A stretch of 64,000 bases of DNA from Psychrobacter sp. Pi2-52 (GCF_904846705.1 NZ_CAJHBS010000001.1:186001-250000), one strand, 5' to 3'. Counted from the first letter of the stretch, positions 39,975-50,160 are shown. Notes: generated by a model not told the origin, from the letters alone. Translations and numbers: made by a program.

Positions 39975-41393
39975 ATGACTGCTAGTACGCCCTTACATAC
40001 CCAACCTGCGCCTATCGATATCCCTAGCAAACCGCAGCGCATCAAGCTCACGCAGGATATTGATTTTTTTGCGCTATTCAAACGTATCGAAAGCGCTTCC
40101 GACACCTGTTATTTGCTCGAGTCATTGGGCGAAGACAGTCATATCTCACGCCATCATGCTATAGGCTTTGATCCTGTGACCACCATCGCTGCTATTGACC
40201 GTAATACGCTCGCTATTACTGATAACAGAACGGCTGAAACGACTCGTTATCAAACTGACAATCCTTATCAATTGCTTCGCGCCATCACGCCGCAGCACGT
40301 CATTGCTCGCGATCAAAGCGGTGGTCTCGTCGGTTATTTGGGCTATGACTGCGTGAATTTTTTTGAGCAAAGCCTGACAGCCAAAGCCAGTGAAGACTTT
40401 GAGCCGTTCAAATTTGGCGTGTATTTAGATGGATTGACCCTAGATAAGATGACTGGGGAGATTTTCTACTTTTATTACCCAACTGCTCAACAAGAAAACC
40501 GCATCGAGCAAATCAAAGCCCTACTCGATGAGCCAACGCCTAGTTATGAAGCGCCTAAAGTTGAATTTTTAGGTGACGGTATGAGCCAAGAAGAGCATGC
40601 CAATGTCGTCATGCAAGTCAAAGAAGACATCATCGCTGGGCGTATTTTTCAATGCGAGGTAGGCTTTAAATCTAAATATCGTATTGCCGGTGACAAGATG
40701 CCGATTTATGAAAAGCTGCGTGCCGTCAATCCATCGCCGCATATGTACTTTATGAAATTTGCTCAGCAGTGCATCATTGGCGCTTCTCCTGAGTTATTAT
40801 TCCGCTTGCGCCAAGGTGAAATGGAAACCTATCCACTCGCAGGCACTGCAAAACGCGGCGTCGATGTGATAGAGGATCGTAAGCTTGCCCGCGCCTTGCT
40901 CAACGATGACAAAGAAATTGCCGAGCACAATATGCTGGTCGACCTACATCGTAATGATATTGGCCGTGTGGCAAGATTTGGTACGGTAAAAGTACGTAGC
41001 TTGATGGATATCAAACGCTTCTCTCACGTGCAGCATATTTCTTCTGAGATCGTTGGTATCCTGCATCCTAACGAAGATATGTTTAGTGCGCTTGCCAGCA
41101 ATTTCCCCGCTGGTACTCTATCAGGCGCACCTAAAGTAGAAGCTATTAAGGTGATTAATGAGCTAGAGCCAGATGGTCGCGGTGCTTATGGCGGTGCATT
41201 AGGCTCGTTCAATTTCAATGGTGACTGTATCTTTGCCATTCCAATTCGCAGTCTGTTTATCAATGGCGAGTCTGCTTACGCCCAAACTTGCGGTGGTAAC
41301 GTTTACGACTCAAACCCAGCTGATGAGTACTTAGAGATTCAGCGTAAACTATCGGCGATGAAAGTCGTGTTAGATAGCTTTATGCAATCATAA
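39975..41393 (+). CDS. trpE: Anthranilate synthase component I
   Basis: Converts chorismate and ammonia (from TrpG) to anthranilate. 472 aa. The chorismate-binding domain carries GRIFQCEVGFKSKY, ASPELLFRL, YPLAGTAKRG, EHNMLVDLHRNDIGRV, HISSEIVG and FPAGTLSGAPKVEA. It is of the shorter TrpE type. The ATG at 39975 is preferred; a TTG at 39963 is in frame. No strong ribosome-binding site is visible. It is 87 bases after trpR and 72 before trpG. Confidence 0.94.
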   Translation: MTASTPLHTQPAPIDIPSKPQRIKLTQDIDFFALFKRIESASDTCYLLESLGEDSHISRHHAIGFDPVTTIAAIDRNTLAITDNRTAETTRYQTDNPYQLLRAITPQHVIARDQSGGLVGYLGYDCVNFFEQSLTAKASEDFEPFKFGVYLDGLTLDKMTGEIFYFYYPTAQQENRIEQIKALLDEPTPSYEAPKVEFLGDGMSQEEHANVVMQVKEDIIAGRIFQCEVGFKSKYRIAGDKMPIYEKLRAVNPSPHMYFMKFAQQCIIGASPELLFRLRQGEMETYPLAGTAKRGVDVIEDRKLARALLNDDKEIAEHNMLVDLHRNDIGRVARFGTVKVRSLMDIKRFSHVQHISSEIVGILHPNEDMFSALASNFPAGTLSGAPKVEAIKVINELEPDGRGAYGGALGSFNFNGDCIFAIPIRSLFINGESAYAQTCGGNVYDSNPADEYLEIQRKLSAMKVVLDSFMQS

Positions 41394-41465
41394 TTGAAGC
41401 CAAACGTACTGCATAAATTGACCATATTTTACCTAGCACTATTTTTACAAAAGAGTTTATGACCC

Positions 41466-42113
41466 ATGAATGTTTTAATTATTGATAACTACGACTCGTT
41501 TACCTTTAATCTCTACCAATACGTGGGCGAGATTTTGCAAACCTTAGACAGTGATAAAGAAGCCAGCGTCATCGTTAAGCGCAATAACGAAATAACCCTA
41601 ACAGATGTGCAAGCGATGAATCTTGATAGAATCATTATTTCACCTGGCCCTGGCTCCCCTGACGATCCCGCGTACTTTGGCATCTGTGCAGAGGTCATTG
41701 AAACACTAGGCAAAACAGTGCCACTACTGGGCGTCTGCCTAGGTATGCAAGGCATTGCTCATGTATTTGGCGGTGATGTGGTACGCGCCAGTGTGCCGAT
41801 GCATGGCAAAGTCTCATCGATTCGCCATGATAACTCAGGTATCTATCAAGGCTTACCACAAGAGCTTGAGATCATGCGCTATCACTCACTGGTGGTAAAA
41901 GCCGACACCATCCCAAGCTGTCTGACGATTACCTCAGTAGTCTCCAATGACAGCCGTGCTGAATTGAGCTTTGCTGAATCAGCGTTGACTGGTGATGAAA
42001 TTATGGGACTGGCGCACAAAGAGTACCCAATCCAAGGCGTACAGTTTCACCCTGAGTCTTTTGCCACTGAAGGCGCTAAGCGATTGCTGAGTAATTTCTT
42101 GCTACAGGTATAA
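41466..42113 (+). CDS. trpG: Anthranilate synthase component II (glutamine amidotransferase)
   Basis: Class I glutamine amidotransferase, 215 aa, supplying ammonia to TrpE. NYDSFTFNLYQYVGE at the start, the nucleophilic Cys in LLGVCLGMQGIAHVFGG, and the His-Glu pair in VQFHPESFATEG are all present. trpD and trpC are not found next to it in this window. Directly followed by a secreted protein gene 6 bases on. It could also serve p-aminobenzoate synthesis (PabA). Confidence 0.93.
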   Translation: MNVLIIDNYDSFTFNLYQYVGEILQTLDSDKEASVIVKRNNEITLTDVQAMNLDRIIISPGPGSPDDPAYFGICAEVIETLGKTVPLLGVCLGMQGIAHVFGGDVVRASVPMHGKVSSIRHDNSGIYQGLPQELEIMRYHSLVVKADTIPSCLTITSVVSNDSRAELSFAESALTGDEIMGLAHKEYPIQGVQFHPESFATEGAKRLLSNFLLQV

Positions 42114-42119
42114 ATCTAT

Positions 42120-42866
42120 ATGTCTGTCTCCATATTTAGCTCAAGCCTAAAGACTTCCAGCTTACTCAGACATACTGCATTGCTCTTGAGCTTAACGCTA
42201 GTGACGTCTGTCAGCTCGGCTGTAGCACCTGTACAGGCAAACTTTACAATGGGCATGGACATCCAAGGCCAACGTCTTAACCTTTATGAGAGCTGTGCAG
42301 AAGGGAGCGTCACTTGCAACAATATGCTACTGGTCGCTCCCGATTTAGTACGACTATTGCAAACAACACCAGAACCTAGTAAGTTGCCCTATGCTGTCAA
42401 ATACTACTCTGCGCAAACCAAGCATAGCTTATGTAAAGATGGCGTAACCCCGTGTCGATTTCAGGGTTATACCTTTGAGGGCGAAGATTTTGATGGGTTT
42501 ATAAATACATTAAACCATGAAATATCTATAAGAAGTAAATGGACAGTCGATACCTATAGTGCTACCTACAAAGAAAACGAGACTTATCTGCCATTAGCTT
42601 CACAAGCTGCTCTGATTGATCAGATATATAAAACGTCTGATAAAGCATTGAATGAAAGCTACAGAGTAACGCGAAATGAAGTCAGACGCCTGTACGGTGA
42701 AGATATGGCGGCTGATCTTAAAAAAGAGCAGACTCAGTGGATAAAACAGCGCTCAAAAAATTGCGGAGCTGATACGGATCACCTGCCAAGAACCCAAGTG
42801 GAAAAAGTGTGCTTTATTCAGCGAAATGCTCTCCGAGAGCAAACATTCTTTTTATGGATTGATTAA
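42120..42866 (+). CDS. Secreted protein with LprI-type C-terminal domain
   Basis: A 248-aa protein with a signal peptide ending near AVAPVQA (about 39). The middle (about 40-160) is unrecognised, with paired Cys (CAEGSVTC, CKDGVTPC). The C-terminal 70 residues (NESYRVTRNEVRRLYGE ... QTQWIKQRSKNCG ... KVCFIQRNALREQ) have the LprI/DUF1311 pattern, whose founder inhibits lysozyme. Gene starts 6 bases after trpG, so it may be co-transcribed, although no function links them. Confidence 0.7.
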   Translation: MSVSIFSSSLKTSSLLRHTALLLSLTLVTSVSSAVAPVQANFTMGMDIQGQRLNLYESCAEGSVTCNNMLLVAPDLVRLLQTTPEPSKLPYAVKYYSAQTKHSLCKDGVTPCRFQGYTFEGEDFDGFINTLNHEISIRSKWTVDTYSATYKENETYLPLASQAALIDQIYKTSDKALNESYRVTRNEVRRLYGEDMAADLKKEQTQWIKQRSKNCGADTDHLPRTQVEKVCFIQRNALREQTFFLWID

Positions 42867-43048
42867 CAGAGACTATAGAAAGAAAAAATGGTGCGAACAC
42901 GAATATGATATGAGCCAATTATTCGATATTGTTTAGGTTATTTAGCAAACGCTAGCCATTTTTCAGCAATTTGAATAACTATTGATTGAATTTAGCACAC
43001 GACCTAGTAGCCACTTATTATCTTTTAGTGATAGACTCAAAAGAACAA

Positions 43049-43084
43049 ACAAAAGACAGCCTTTAATCAGGTTGTCTTTTCTTA
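43049..43084 (+). terminator. Terminator upstream of the EamA transporter gene
   Basis: Stem aaaagacagcct (43051-43062) / aggttgtctttt (43069-43080), 11 of 12 pairs plus one G-U, with a 6-nt loop and T-run. It likely ends the LprI-like transcript; otherwise the 42867-43164 gap shows nothing. Confidence 0.8.
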
Positions 43085-43164
43085 TTTCAGTATTGCTTGG
43101 AGAGATTGTATCAATAGCAATCTTAAAAAACCTTGTGTCACTTAGATCGTAAGAAGAGAACAGT

Positions 43165-44118
43165 ATGGCAAACATTGACAACGGAATGACGAACCATTCG
43201 CATCAATCATGGCTAGGCACCATTCAAATCATTACGGCTGCTATTTGCTGGGGTACGTTGGGTATATTCTCGACTTACCTAAACCAAATTGGATTTAGTG
43301 GTTGGCAAGTAACCATATTACGCATCGTCACGGCGGCCTTTATCATTTTAGCCATGCTACCAAAACTATGGCCACACCTTATCAAATTACAGCCAAAACA
43401 GTGGCTTGGACTGGCGATGCAGTCATTGATAGGTGTCCTTGGCATGTCGGTCTGCTACTTTTTTGCGGTCAGTTATGTTGGTGCTGGCCCTGCCGTTGCA
43501 TTGCTCTATACCGCACCCGTATTTAGTTTATTGTTCTCGAAGTTCTTACTGAGTGAGTCCATCACTCGTAAATCAGTGTTACTGGCATTGATGGCGGTGT
43601 TTGGTGTGGGATTGACCATGTTAGGTGAGCAAGCAAAAGTTAACTGGGGGATTTTACTCGGTCTATCAGCAGGGATGTGTTATTCGTTATATGGCGTATT
43701 GGGTAAGCGTGCGATGCATTACGCTCACCCTGCCCCTCTGGTATTTTTCACTTCCATTATCATTAGTGCTGGCGTACTACTGCTCTTACCTGAAACCTAT
43801 AACACTTATGAGCAGCTATTGAGTCTGCCCTTAATGACTTGGGGCTACGTTTTAGGATTATCACTGCTGGGAACCGTCGTGCCATTTGGGCTATATATGA
43901 AAGCATTGGAAAAGCTGCCCGCCACTCGTGCATCGGTATTTACGATTTTCGAACCGTTAACTGCGATTGCGCTCGCGATGCTATTACTACATCAATCTTT
44001 GTCTTGGATTCAATATCTAGGCGTAGCGCTTATTTTGCTGGCGGCTTTATTAAATGCTGTGTTAAACGGTACTGCTACTCGTGTACCTCGCTGGTTAAAA
44101 CAACGACAAAGGGCATAG
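43165..44118 (+). CDS. EamA/DMT-family transporter
   Basis: A 317-aa inner-membrane protein with about 10 helices in two EamA repeats: AICWGTLGIFSTYL near the start and GLSAGMCYSLYGVLGKRAM mid-protein, with VPFGLYMKALEKLPATRASVFTIFEPLTAIA later. DMT members export or import amino acids, nucleosides or sugars; the substrate is unknown. A polar start and basic C-terminus (WLKQRQRA) fit the usual topology. Terminator follows. Confidence 0.85.
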   Translation: MANIDNGMTNHSHQSWLGTIQIITAAICWGTLGIFSTYLNQIGFSGWQVTILRIVTAAFIILAMLPKLWPHLIKLQPKQWLGLAMQSLIGVLGMSVCYFFAVSYVGAGPAVALLYTAPVFSLLFSKFLLSESITRKSVLLALMAVFGVGLTMLGEQAKVNWGILLGLSAGMCYSLYGVLGKRAMHYAHPAPLVFFTSIIISAGVLLLLPETYNTYEQLLSLPLMTWGYVLGLSLLGTVVPFGLYMKALEKLPATRASVFTIFEPLTAIALAMLLLHQSLSWIQYLGVALILLAALLNAVLNGTATRVPRWLKQRQRA

Positions 44119-44158
44119 TTTACTGTCTGTCCATTTGAGATACGTCCCATTTATTTCG

Positions 44159-44203
44159 ATAAAAAAATCCCCAACCATGGCATCATGATTGGGGATTTTT
44201 TGT
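44159..44203. terminator. Bidirectional terminator between convergent genes
   Basis: Stem aaaaaatccccaa / ttggggatttttt (44161-44201) with a 14-nt loop, T-runs on both strands. Confidence 0.92.
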
Positions 44204-44231
44204 TTCTTCGTTTACTTAAAAACAAGCGTTT

Positions 44232-44975
44232 TTACTGCTCAATACGTTGCAAAAATGCCTGCGTACGAGGATGCTTTGAGTCTTCAAACAGCTGCTTGGC
44301 ACTGCCTTCTTCGACCACATAACCATCTTCAATCAGTACAACATGATCGGCAACGTCACGAGCAAAGTTGATTTCATGTGTCACCACGACCATTGTCCAA
44401 CCTTCAGAGGCGAGCTGCTTCATCGTCTCAAGCACATCCTGTACCAACTCTGGATCCAGCGCAGAGGTTGGCTCATCAAACAGTAACAATGACGGCTCAA
44501 TAGCCAGCGCACGAGCAATACCAATACGCTGCTGCTGACCACCAGATAGCTGGAAAGGATAGAGATCCGCTTTGTCCGACAGTCCAACTTTCTCAAGTAG
44601 TACCAGTGCCTGCTCACGGGCTTGTACTTTGCTCTGCCCTTGTACCACTGTAGGCCCAAGCATCAAGTTTTCTATGGCTGTCTTATGTGGAAACAAATTA
44701 TAAGACTGAAACACCATACCTGACTTACGCTGTAAGGCTAATAGCGTTTTTTTGCTTGGCTTAGTCGCAAAGTCGACACTCAAGCTATCGTCATCAAAAG
44801 CAATCACACCTTGGTCAGGAATCTCTAACGCATTTAAACAACGCAAAAAAGTGGTTTTACCCGATCCTGAAGGTCCTAATATTACGACCACTTTGCCTTT
44901 GTTAATGGTCAAGTCGATGCCTTTTAACACCTGATTGCCACCAAAGGCTTTATGAATATTAGTGACTTTGATCAT
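44232..44975 (-). CDS. Polar amino-acid ABC transporter ATP-binding protein
   Basis: A 247-aa ATPase of the GlnQ/HisP/TcyC type. Walker A GPSGSGKTT, LSGGQQQRIGIARAL, Walker B LLLFDEPTSALDPE and the switch His in VVTHEINFARDVA are visible. Start 44975 (MIKVTNIHKAFGG) has AGGA 6-7 nt upstream. Opening the frame to 45008 would read into the MITE-like element and is rejected. Follows the permease across that element and so may need its own or read-through transcription. Confidence 0.9.
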   Translation of the reverse strand: MIKVTNIHKAFGGNQVLKGIDLTINKGKVVVILGPSGSGKTTFLRCLNALEIPDQGVIAFDDDSLSVDFATKPSKKTLLALQRKSGMVFQSYNLFPHKTAIENLMLGPTVVQGQSKVQAREQALVLLEKVGLSDKADLYPFQLSGGQQQRIGIARALAIEPSLLLFDEPTSALDPELVQDVLETMKQLASEGWTMVVVTHEINFARDVADHVVLIEDGYVVEEGSAKQLFEDSKHPRTQAFLQRIEQ

Positions 44976-44991
44976 AAAAATTCCTGTTGTA

Positions 44992-45167
44992 CTAGGGCGT
45001 GTCATCAATTAGCCCATTCAATCATTTAACGGTCTTAAAATGGCTAAATCTTATCAAATATCGTCAAAAATATTGTGAATATACCTATATTCTCTACAGT
45101 TTTTTCCTCATTTGACTACTATTTATCTCATTTTAAGCCTAGCTATCTAAATGATGACACGCCCTAG
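44992..45167. mobile_element. MITE-like element (168 bp) with CTAG duplications
   Basis: Positions 44991-45007 and 45152-45168 are a perfect 17-bp inverted repeat (actagggcgtgtcatca). Read as ctag + ggcgtgtcatca ends + ctag, this gives a 168-bp element (44996-45163) with 4-bp target duplications of the CTAG/YTAR kind used by IS5-family transposases. No coding capacity inside. It sits between the permease and ATPase genes of one transporter. Confidence 0.72.
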
Positions 45168-45216
45168 TCTATATTTACGAGTGTCTATTGAGCCATAACT
45201 TATTTTACTACGTAGC

Positions 45217-45975
45217 TTATTTTGCCACATAACGGTCTAGCCGAGTTTCAAGCTTGCCTTGGATAAAGGTCAAGAACAGACAGATACCCCAGTAGATAAT
45301 CGCCGCTTCTGTATAGACCAGCATAAACTCATAGTTACGAGCTGTGATAATCTGCGCTTGTTTGAATAGCTCAGTGACCAGTACCAGTGAAGCAAGTGAG
45401 GTATCTTTTACCAGACTGATAAAGGTATTAGACAACGGCGGCACCGACACTCGAAGCGCCTGCGGTAAAATCACATGACGAAAAGTCTGTAGATACGTCA
45501 AGCCGACCGTTGAGCCTGCTTCCCACTGCCCTTTTGGTATTGATAAAATCGAAGCACGCACTGTCTCCGATGCATACGCACCGATGTTCAATGAGAATGC
45601 AATAATCGCTGAGGGAAAGGGATCCAGCTTCACCCCGACACTTGGCAGACCATAAAAAATAATAAACAGCTGAACCAGCATCGGTGTACCGCGAATGGCG
45701 GACACATAGACGCGAGCGAGCCGATAGATGATTTCATGAAACCAAGTAGCACGCGGAATGATACGAATCAATGCCACTGTCAGTGCAATGGCCATACCAA
45801 TCGCAAATGAGATCAATGCCAACGGTATCGAATAATAGATACCGCCTTTGAGCATTGGCCAAAACGACGAGATGACAATCTGCGCTCGATCAGGACTCAT
45901 AAATGGCAATACTGCCAATAAGTCCGCGAACCATGATGTAGACATTACAGAAGCTGACATGATAGAAACTGACAT
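45217..45975 (-). CDS. Polar amino-acid ABC transporter permease
   Basis: A 252-aa permease of the HisM/GlnP/TcyB family with several helices: [39 protein letters not shown] (a family hallmark), and the EAA-type loop [30 protein letters not shown]. The first ATG shares its A with the binding-protein gene's TAA stop. Three ATGs in near-identical 15-base units occur in the first eleven codons, so the true start may be a few codons later. Confidence 0.9.
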   Translation of the reverse strand: MSVSIMSASVMSTSWFADLLAVLPFMSPDRAQIVISSFWPMLKGGIYYSIPLALISFAIGMAIALTVALIRIIPRATWFHEIIYRLARVYVSAIRGTPMLVQLFIIFYGLPSVGVKLDPFPSAIIAFSLNIGAYASETVRASILSIPKGQWEAGSTVGLTYLQTFRHVILPQALRVSVPPLSNTFISLVKDTSLASLVLVTELFKQAQIITARNYEFMLVYTEAAIIYWGICLFLTFIQGKLETRLDRYVAK

Positions 45976-46811
45976 TATTTTTGTTGACTTATATCAGCAC
46001 CAAAGAACTGTTCACTAAGCTTAGTTAGCGTGCCTTCAGCCGCCAATTCAGCCATCGCTTCATCCAGTTTCGCTACAACTTCATCATCACCTTTGATAAG
46101 CACTAGGCCTGAACCACGTAACTCACTAGCAGGTGCAGTCAGTTTAATCTCAAGATCAGAATCTGGGAATTTCTTTAGATAATCCAATACCGCCAGATTG
46201 TCATTCATCGTAAAGTCAGCACGATCTTGCTTTACTAATTGAATCGCTTGCGCCATACCATCGACAGGAACGATCTCTGCACCGTAACGCTCTGCAAGCT
46301 CACCGTAGTTACTGCTAAGTGATTGCGCAGTACGTAGACCTTTTAGACCTTCCCACGAGCTATAACGGTTGTCATCAGTAGGTGCCAATACAACCGCACC
46401 TGACCAGCTATAAGCCATTGCTTTGTCATACTTTGCTTTACGCTCAGGCGTGGTCAAACTAACTTGGTTAGCCACCATATCAAAACGTTTTGAATCCAAA
46501 CCAGCCAGCATCGCATCCCATTGGGTTTCTTTAAACTCAACGTCTACGCCCAGTTTATCCGCTACTGCACGCGTTACTTCAACATCATAACCCGTTAGTT
46601 TGCCGCTCTCATCATGGTATGTGAACGGAGGATAAGTACCCTCTGTACCGACGTTGATAGTGCCGCCGTTGTTGATACGTTGTAGCAAATCAGAACCGCC
46701 TGTTGCAGCGCTGTCAGTTGCACTGGTATCGGCTTCGTTGGTAGTAGATTGACCACAAGCGGCAAGGAACATGGTGCTGGCGGCAAGGGCTAAAAGAGTA
46801 CGACGTTTCAT
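45975..46811 (-). CDS. Polar amino-acid (cystine-like) ABC transporter substrate-binding protein
   Basis: A 278-aa lipoprotein (lipobox LAACG, Cys19). The SBP_bac_3 fold shows [54 protein letters not shown] and [14 protein letters not shown], closest in my memory to TcyA/TcyJ cystine-binding proteins. AAGGA lies 6 nt before the ATG. First gene of the three-gene operon. Because it lies next to hutC, a histidine-type substrate is also possible. Confidence 0.88.
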   Translation of the reverse strand: MKRRTLLALAASTMFLAACGQSTTNEADTSATDSAATGGSDLLQRINNGGTINVGTEGTYPPFTYHDESGKLTGYDVEVTRAVADKLGVDVEFKETQWDAMLAGLDSKRFDMVANQVSLTTPERKAKYDKAMAYSWSGAVVLAPTDDNRYSSWEGLKGLRTAQSLSSNYGELAERYGAEIVPVDGMAQAIQLVKQDRADFTMNDNLAVLDYLKKFPDSDLEIKLTAPASELRGSGLVLIKGDDEVVAKLDEAMAELAAEGTLTKLSEQFFGADISQQK

Positions 46812-46903
46812 AAGACGTCCTTATAAGAGTGAATGAATAAAGTAAAAACGCATAATGTTAATAAGACACACAGCACTAATAAAATATACGGTGCTAATAA
46901 ATA

Positions 46904-46963
46904 GGGCAAGCCGACACAGAAGAACAATATAAGCTCCTCTATGATATTCGGCTTTGGTTGCCC
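46904..46963. repeat. Interrupted inverted repeat before the ABC operon
   Basis: gggcaa (46904-46909) pairs ttgccc (46958-46963), and gccga (46910-46914) pairs tcggc (46948-46952), with a 33-nt loop and one bulge. It lies about 95 bases upstream of the binding-protein gene. Possible regulatory hairpin; significance unknown. Confidence 0.4.
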
Positions 46964-47147
46964 GATTTGAGGCTATTTGGGCTATTTTTCAATACTGTTT
47001 CTATATTATATTTTAATTTTTAACGATTGTTCAAATATTCTGGCGAGTTTAATTAACGCTAATTGCTATCTTATTAAATAGCAGCTTATGGATATAGTAT
47101 CTCACTTTAGACAGAAAAACGTACAAAATCAGTGAGCATACGTAAGC

Positions 47148-47254
47148 TATAGTCAGTTCAATATAATTTCGATACAAGGAAACCGAGTGCAAGTTATATA
47201 TTAGTATGCTTAGCGAGGATGACGATGTAGCGGATTTATATAGGCTTGACTATA
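47148..47254 (+). repeat. Dispersed intergenic repeat, copy C
   Basis: A 107-base element with 8-bp inverted ends tatagtca / tgactata. Internal sequence tacaaggaaaccgagtgcaa ... gcttagcgaggatgacgatg is shared, in reverse, at 58812-58921 with few differences. It abuts the 3' end of hutC. Confidence 0.78.
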
Positions 47255-47258
47255 TCTG

Positions 47259-48032
47259 CTACAACTCGCCTGAGAACTGATAGCGATCTCCCGCATGCCA
47301 CATTTTGACGAAAGTAACAACTTGGCCAGCTGAATAGGTCTGCCGACGCAGCACAAGCGTTGGTGACTGCGGCGCAATTTGCAAAAACTCAGCAATCTCA
47401 TCAGGGGCTGCCAATGCTCGGATGGTATAGCTGCCACTCTCTAGAGGACTTTTGGCAATTAAATAATCACTGGTATTGACCACACTAAAATCCTGGTCGA
47501 TAAATTTCGGCACTTTTTTGGCATCGACCCAACGTTCTTCAAACTGTATGGGCTGACCATCGGCAAAGTGAATGATTTTTACTTCATACAGAAGAGCTTC
47601 ATCACTAGCGTCTGTCTGAGCACTTGCGTTAACAGGCACAGACTCTTTATCAATCACAACCCCTTTATCAATACCAAACTTACGACGCAGCTCATTATCG
47701 AGCATATCAGCCGTAATAGCACGCTTACTCACGACCTGTGCCTCATAATCACGATTGGCAGACTTTAAATCCTCAGCGATGTTGCGTACCTCAACAAAGG
47801 TATGATTGAACTGCTGCTGCGCGACAAACGTGCCCGACCCTTGTCGACGCTCTAGTACCCGCTCCTCGCTCAGCTCTTTTAGCGCACGGTTGACCGTCAT
47901 TCGTGACACACCAAATTCTTCAGCCAGTGCCATTTCTGTCGAAATCGCATTGCCTGCCTGCCACTTACCAGAATGAATATTGTCTAGTATGGCGTTTTTT
48001 ATGCGTTGATACGCCGGAATTGTCTTTGTCAT
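47259..48032 (-). CDS. hutC: Histidine utilisation repressor HutC (GntR family)
   Basis: A 257-aa GntR/HutC regulator. The winged helix-turn-helix occupies about 8-75 (TEMALAEEFGVSRMTVNRAL, ERRQGSGTFV), and a UTRA effector domain follows (NIAEDLKSANRDY ... LRRKFGIDKG ... YEVKIIHFADGQPIQFEERW). HutC is relieved by urocanate. It is divergent from hutU, with a TTGTATATACAA site between. AAAGGCGG precedes the ATG. Confidence 0.93.
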   Translation of the reverse strand: MTKTIPAYQRIKNAILDNIHSGKWQAGNAISTEMALAEEFGVSRMTVNRALKELSEERVLERRQGSGTFVAQQQFNHTFVEVRNIAEDLKSANRDYEAQVVSKRAITADMLDNELRRKFGIDKGVVIDKESVPVNASAQTDASDEALLYEVKIIHFADGQPIQFEERWVDAKKVPKFIDQDFSVVNTSDYLIAKSPLESGSYTIRALAAPDEIAEFLQIAPQSPTLVLRRQTYSAGQVVTFVKMWHAGDRYQFSGEL

Positions 48033-48202
48033 ATCCGCCTTTAACCGTCAGTTTTGCTAATAGGAATGACCACATAATATCACGAGACCACCGTGCAAGC
48101 CTTAGTCAAAATGTCTGAGCGTTTAGTCTCGACCGAGTGAATAACAAAAATAATGCGTCCATAAATAAAAAAACCTTGCATGAAAAAAGTATCTTTGATA
48201 AT

Positions 48203-48214
48203 TTGTATATACAA
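48203..48214. promoter_or_regulatory. HutC operator-like palindrome
   Basis: ttgtatatacaa is a 12-bp perfect palindrome in the divergent hutC-hutU gap; TGTATATACA is the core reported for HutC sites in pseudomonads. It is 177 bases from the hutU ATG. The gap (48033-48379) otherwise shows no clear element. Confidence 0.7.
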
Positions 48215-48379
48215 CTTTACAGCAGTGCTAGAAAATTTGCTTTATCGATTCGATATTTTTATGAATTTAGATGAATACTTAGTAGTAGATAAATACTTAG
48301 TAAATGAATATCTAGACTGACTGTAAGACACTTACTCTGATGACTTTATCGCCCTATTCGCTATCACAAGGATATGATC

Positions 48380-50098
48380 ATGACTACTGACAATGGAACC
48401 AACAAAGAGACTAAGCTGACTCGCCGTGATGAGAGCCGTAATATTGCTGCGCCTACTGGTAGCACGCTACATTGCAAAAGCTGGCTGACCGAAGCACCTT
48501 ATCGTATGCTGCAAAACAACCTGCATCCTGATGTGGCAGAAAACCCAAAAAGCCTGGTCGTCTACGGTGGTATCGGACGCGCAGCCCGTAACTGGGAAAG
48601 CTATGATCAAATCTTAGAATCACTAAAAGAATTAGAAGATGATGAGACGTTGCTAGTACAGTCTGGTAAACCAGTCGGCGTGTTTCAAACACACGAAAAC
48701 GCACCGCGTGTCTTGATTGCTAACTCCAACCTTGTACCGCGCTGGGCAACGTGGGAGCACTTCAACGAGCTCGATCGCAAAGACCTATTTATGTATGGTC
48801 AAATGACTGCAGGTAGCTGGATTTATATCGGCACGCAAGGCATCGTTCAAGGTACGTATGAGACTTTTGTGGAGGCGGGTCGTCAGCATTATGACGGTAG
48901 CTGGGCGGGTCGTTGGATTTTGACCGCTGGTCTAGGCGGTATGGGCGGCGCACAGCCATTAGCTGCTACCTTTGCAGGTGCGACTTCGTTAAACATCGAG
49001 TGTCAGCAGTCTAGCATCGATTTCCGTTTGCGCACGGGTTATGTCGACAAGCAAGCAGACGATCTTGACCATGCTTATGAGTTAATCAAACAACATACGG
49101 ACGCGGGCGAAGCCGTCTCTATTGCTCTACTTGGTAATGCCGCAGATATCTTGCCTGAGATGGTCAAGCGTGCTAATGCTGGCGGTATGAAGCCTGACTT
49201 GGTCACCGATCAAACCTCAGCGCATGACTTGATCAATGGCTATCTACCAAGCGGTTGGACAGTAGAGGAATGGAAAGCTGCTCAAGAAGATCCAGAGCAA
49301 CATGCAGCACTGACCAAAGCCGCTGCTCAGTCTTGTGCCGTACACGTCCAAGCGATTTTAGACTTGCAAGCGATGGACATTCCAGCGACTGATTACGGTA
49401 ATAATATCCGTCAGGTCGCTTTTGATGAAGGGGTCAAAGATGCCTTTAATTTCCCAGGTTTTGTCCCTGCGTATATTCGTCCGCTATTTTGCCAAGGTAA
49501 AGGTCCATTCCGCTGGGTAGCGCTATCGGGTGATCCAGAAGATATCTATAAGACTGATCAAAAAATTAAAGAGCTATTCCCTGAAAATAAACATATCCAT
49601 CGCTGGTTAGATATGGCAAAGGAACGTATTCAATTCCAAGGTTTGCCTGCCCGTATCTGCTGGTTAGGGCTTGGTGAACGTGACAAAGCAGGTTTGGCAT
49701 TTAATGAAATGGTCAAAAACGGCGAGCTAAAAGGCCCGATCGTTATTGGTCGTGATCACTTAGACACGGGTTCTGTCGCTAGTCCAAACCGCGAAACAGA
49801 GAGCATGAAAGATGGTTCAGATGCGGTATCTGATTGGGCGCTATTGAACGGTATGCTCAATGTCGCAGGCGGCGCAACTTGGGTATCACTACATCATGGC
49901 GGCGGTGTCGGCATGGGCTATTCGCAGCATTCAGGTATGGTCATCGTCGCGGATGGCACGGACGCCGCGGCCAAACGCTTATCGCGAGTACTTGTCAATG
50001 ATTGCGGCTCAGGCGTCATGCGTCACGCCGATGCAGGTTATGAGTTGGCCATTAAAACAGCGAAAGACTATGGTCTAAATCTGCCAATGATCAAATAA
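48380..50098 (+). CDS. hutU: Urocanate hydratase
   Basis: Second step of histidine degradation: urocanate to imidazolonepropionate, using tightly bound NAD+. 572 aa. The [18 protein letters not shown] segment matches the urocanase signature, and [14 protein letters not shown] and [17 protein letters not shown] (NAD loop) are also clear. The ATG at 48380 is preferred: AAGGA is 7 nt before it; the ATG at 48374 would be too close. First gene of hutUHGI. Confidence 0.97.
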   Translation: MTTDNGTNKETKLTRRDESRNIAAPTGSTLHCKSWLTEAPYRMLQNNLHPDVAENPKSLVVYGGIGRAARNWESYDQILESLKELEDDETLLVQSGKPVGVFQTHENAPRVLIANSNLVPRWATWEHFNELDRKDLFMYGQMTAGSWIYIGTQGIVQGTYETFVEAGRQHYDGSWAGRWILTAGLGGMGGAQPLAATFAGATSLNIECQQSSIDFRLRTGYVDKQADDLDHAYELIKQHTDAGEAVSIALLGNAADILPEMVKRANAGGMKPDLVTDQTSAHDLINGYLPSGWTVEEWKAAQEDPEQHAALTKAAAQSCAVHVQAILDLQAMDIPATDYGNNIRQVAFDEGVKDAFNFPGFVPAYIRPLFCQGKGPFRWVALSGDPEDIYKTDQKIKELFPENKHIHRWLDMAKERIQFQGLPARICWLGLGERDKAGLAFNEMVKNGELKGPIVIGRDHLDTGSVASPNRETESMKDGSDAVSDWALLNGMLNVAGGATWVSLHHGGGVGMGYSQHSGMVIVADGTDAAAKRLSRVLVNDCGSGVMRHADAGYELAIKTAKDYGLNLPMIK

Positions 50099-50160
50099 TT
50101 CGAAACATTCTACTTTATAAAAATAAATAGCCAGATAACTATGCAACTAGGATTACCCCT

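Noticed and set aside
44976..45008. N-terminal extension of the amino-acid ABC ATPase
   Set aside because: It would begin inside the MITE-like element; the AGGA site fits the shorter start at 44975.
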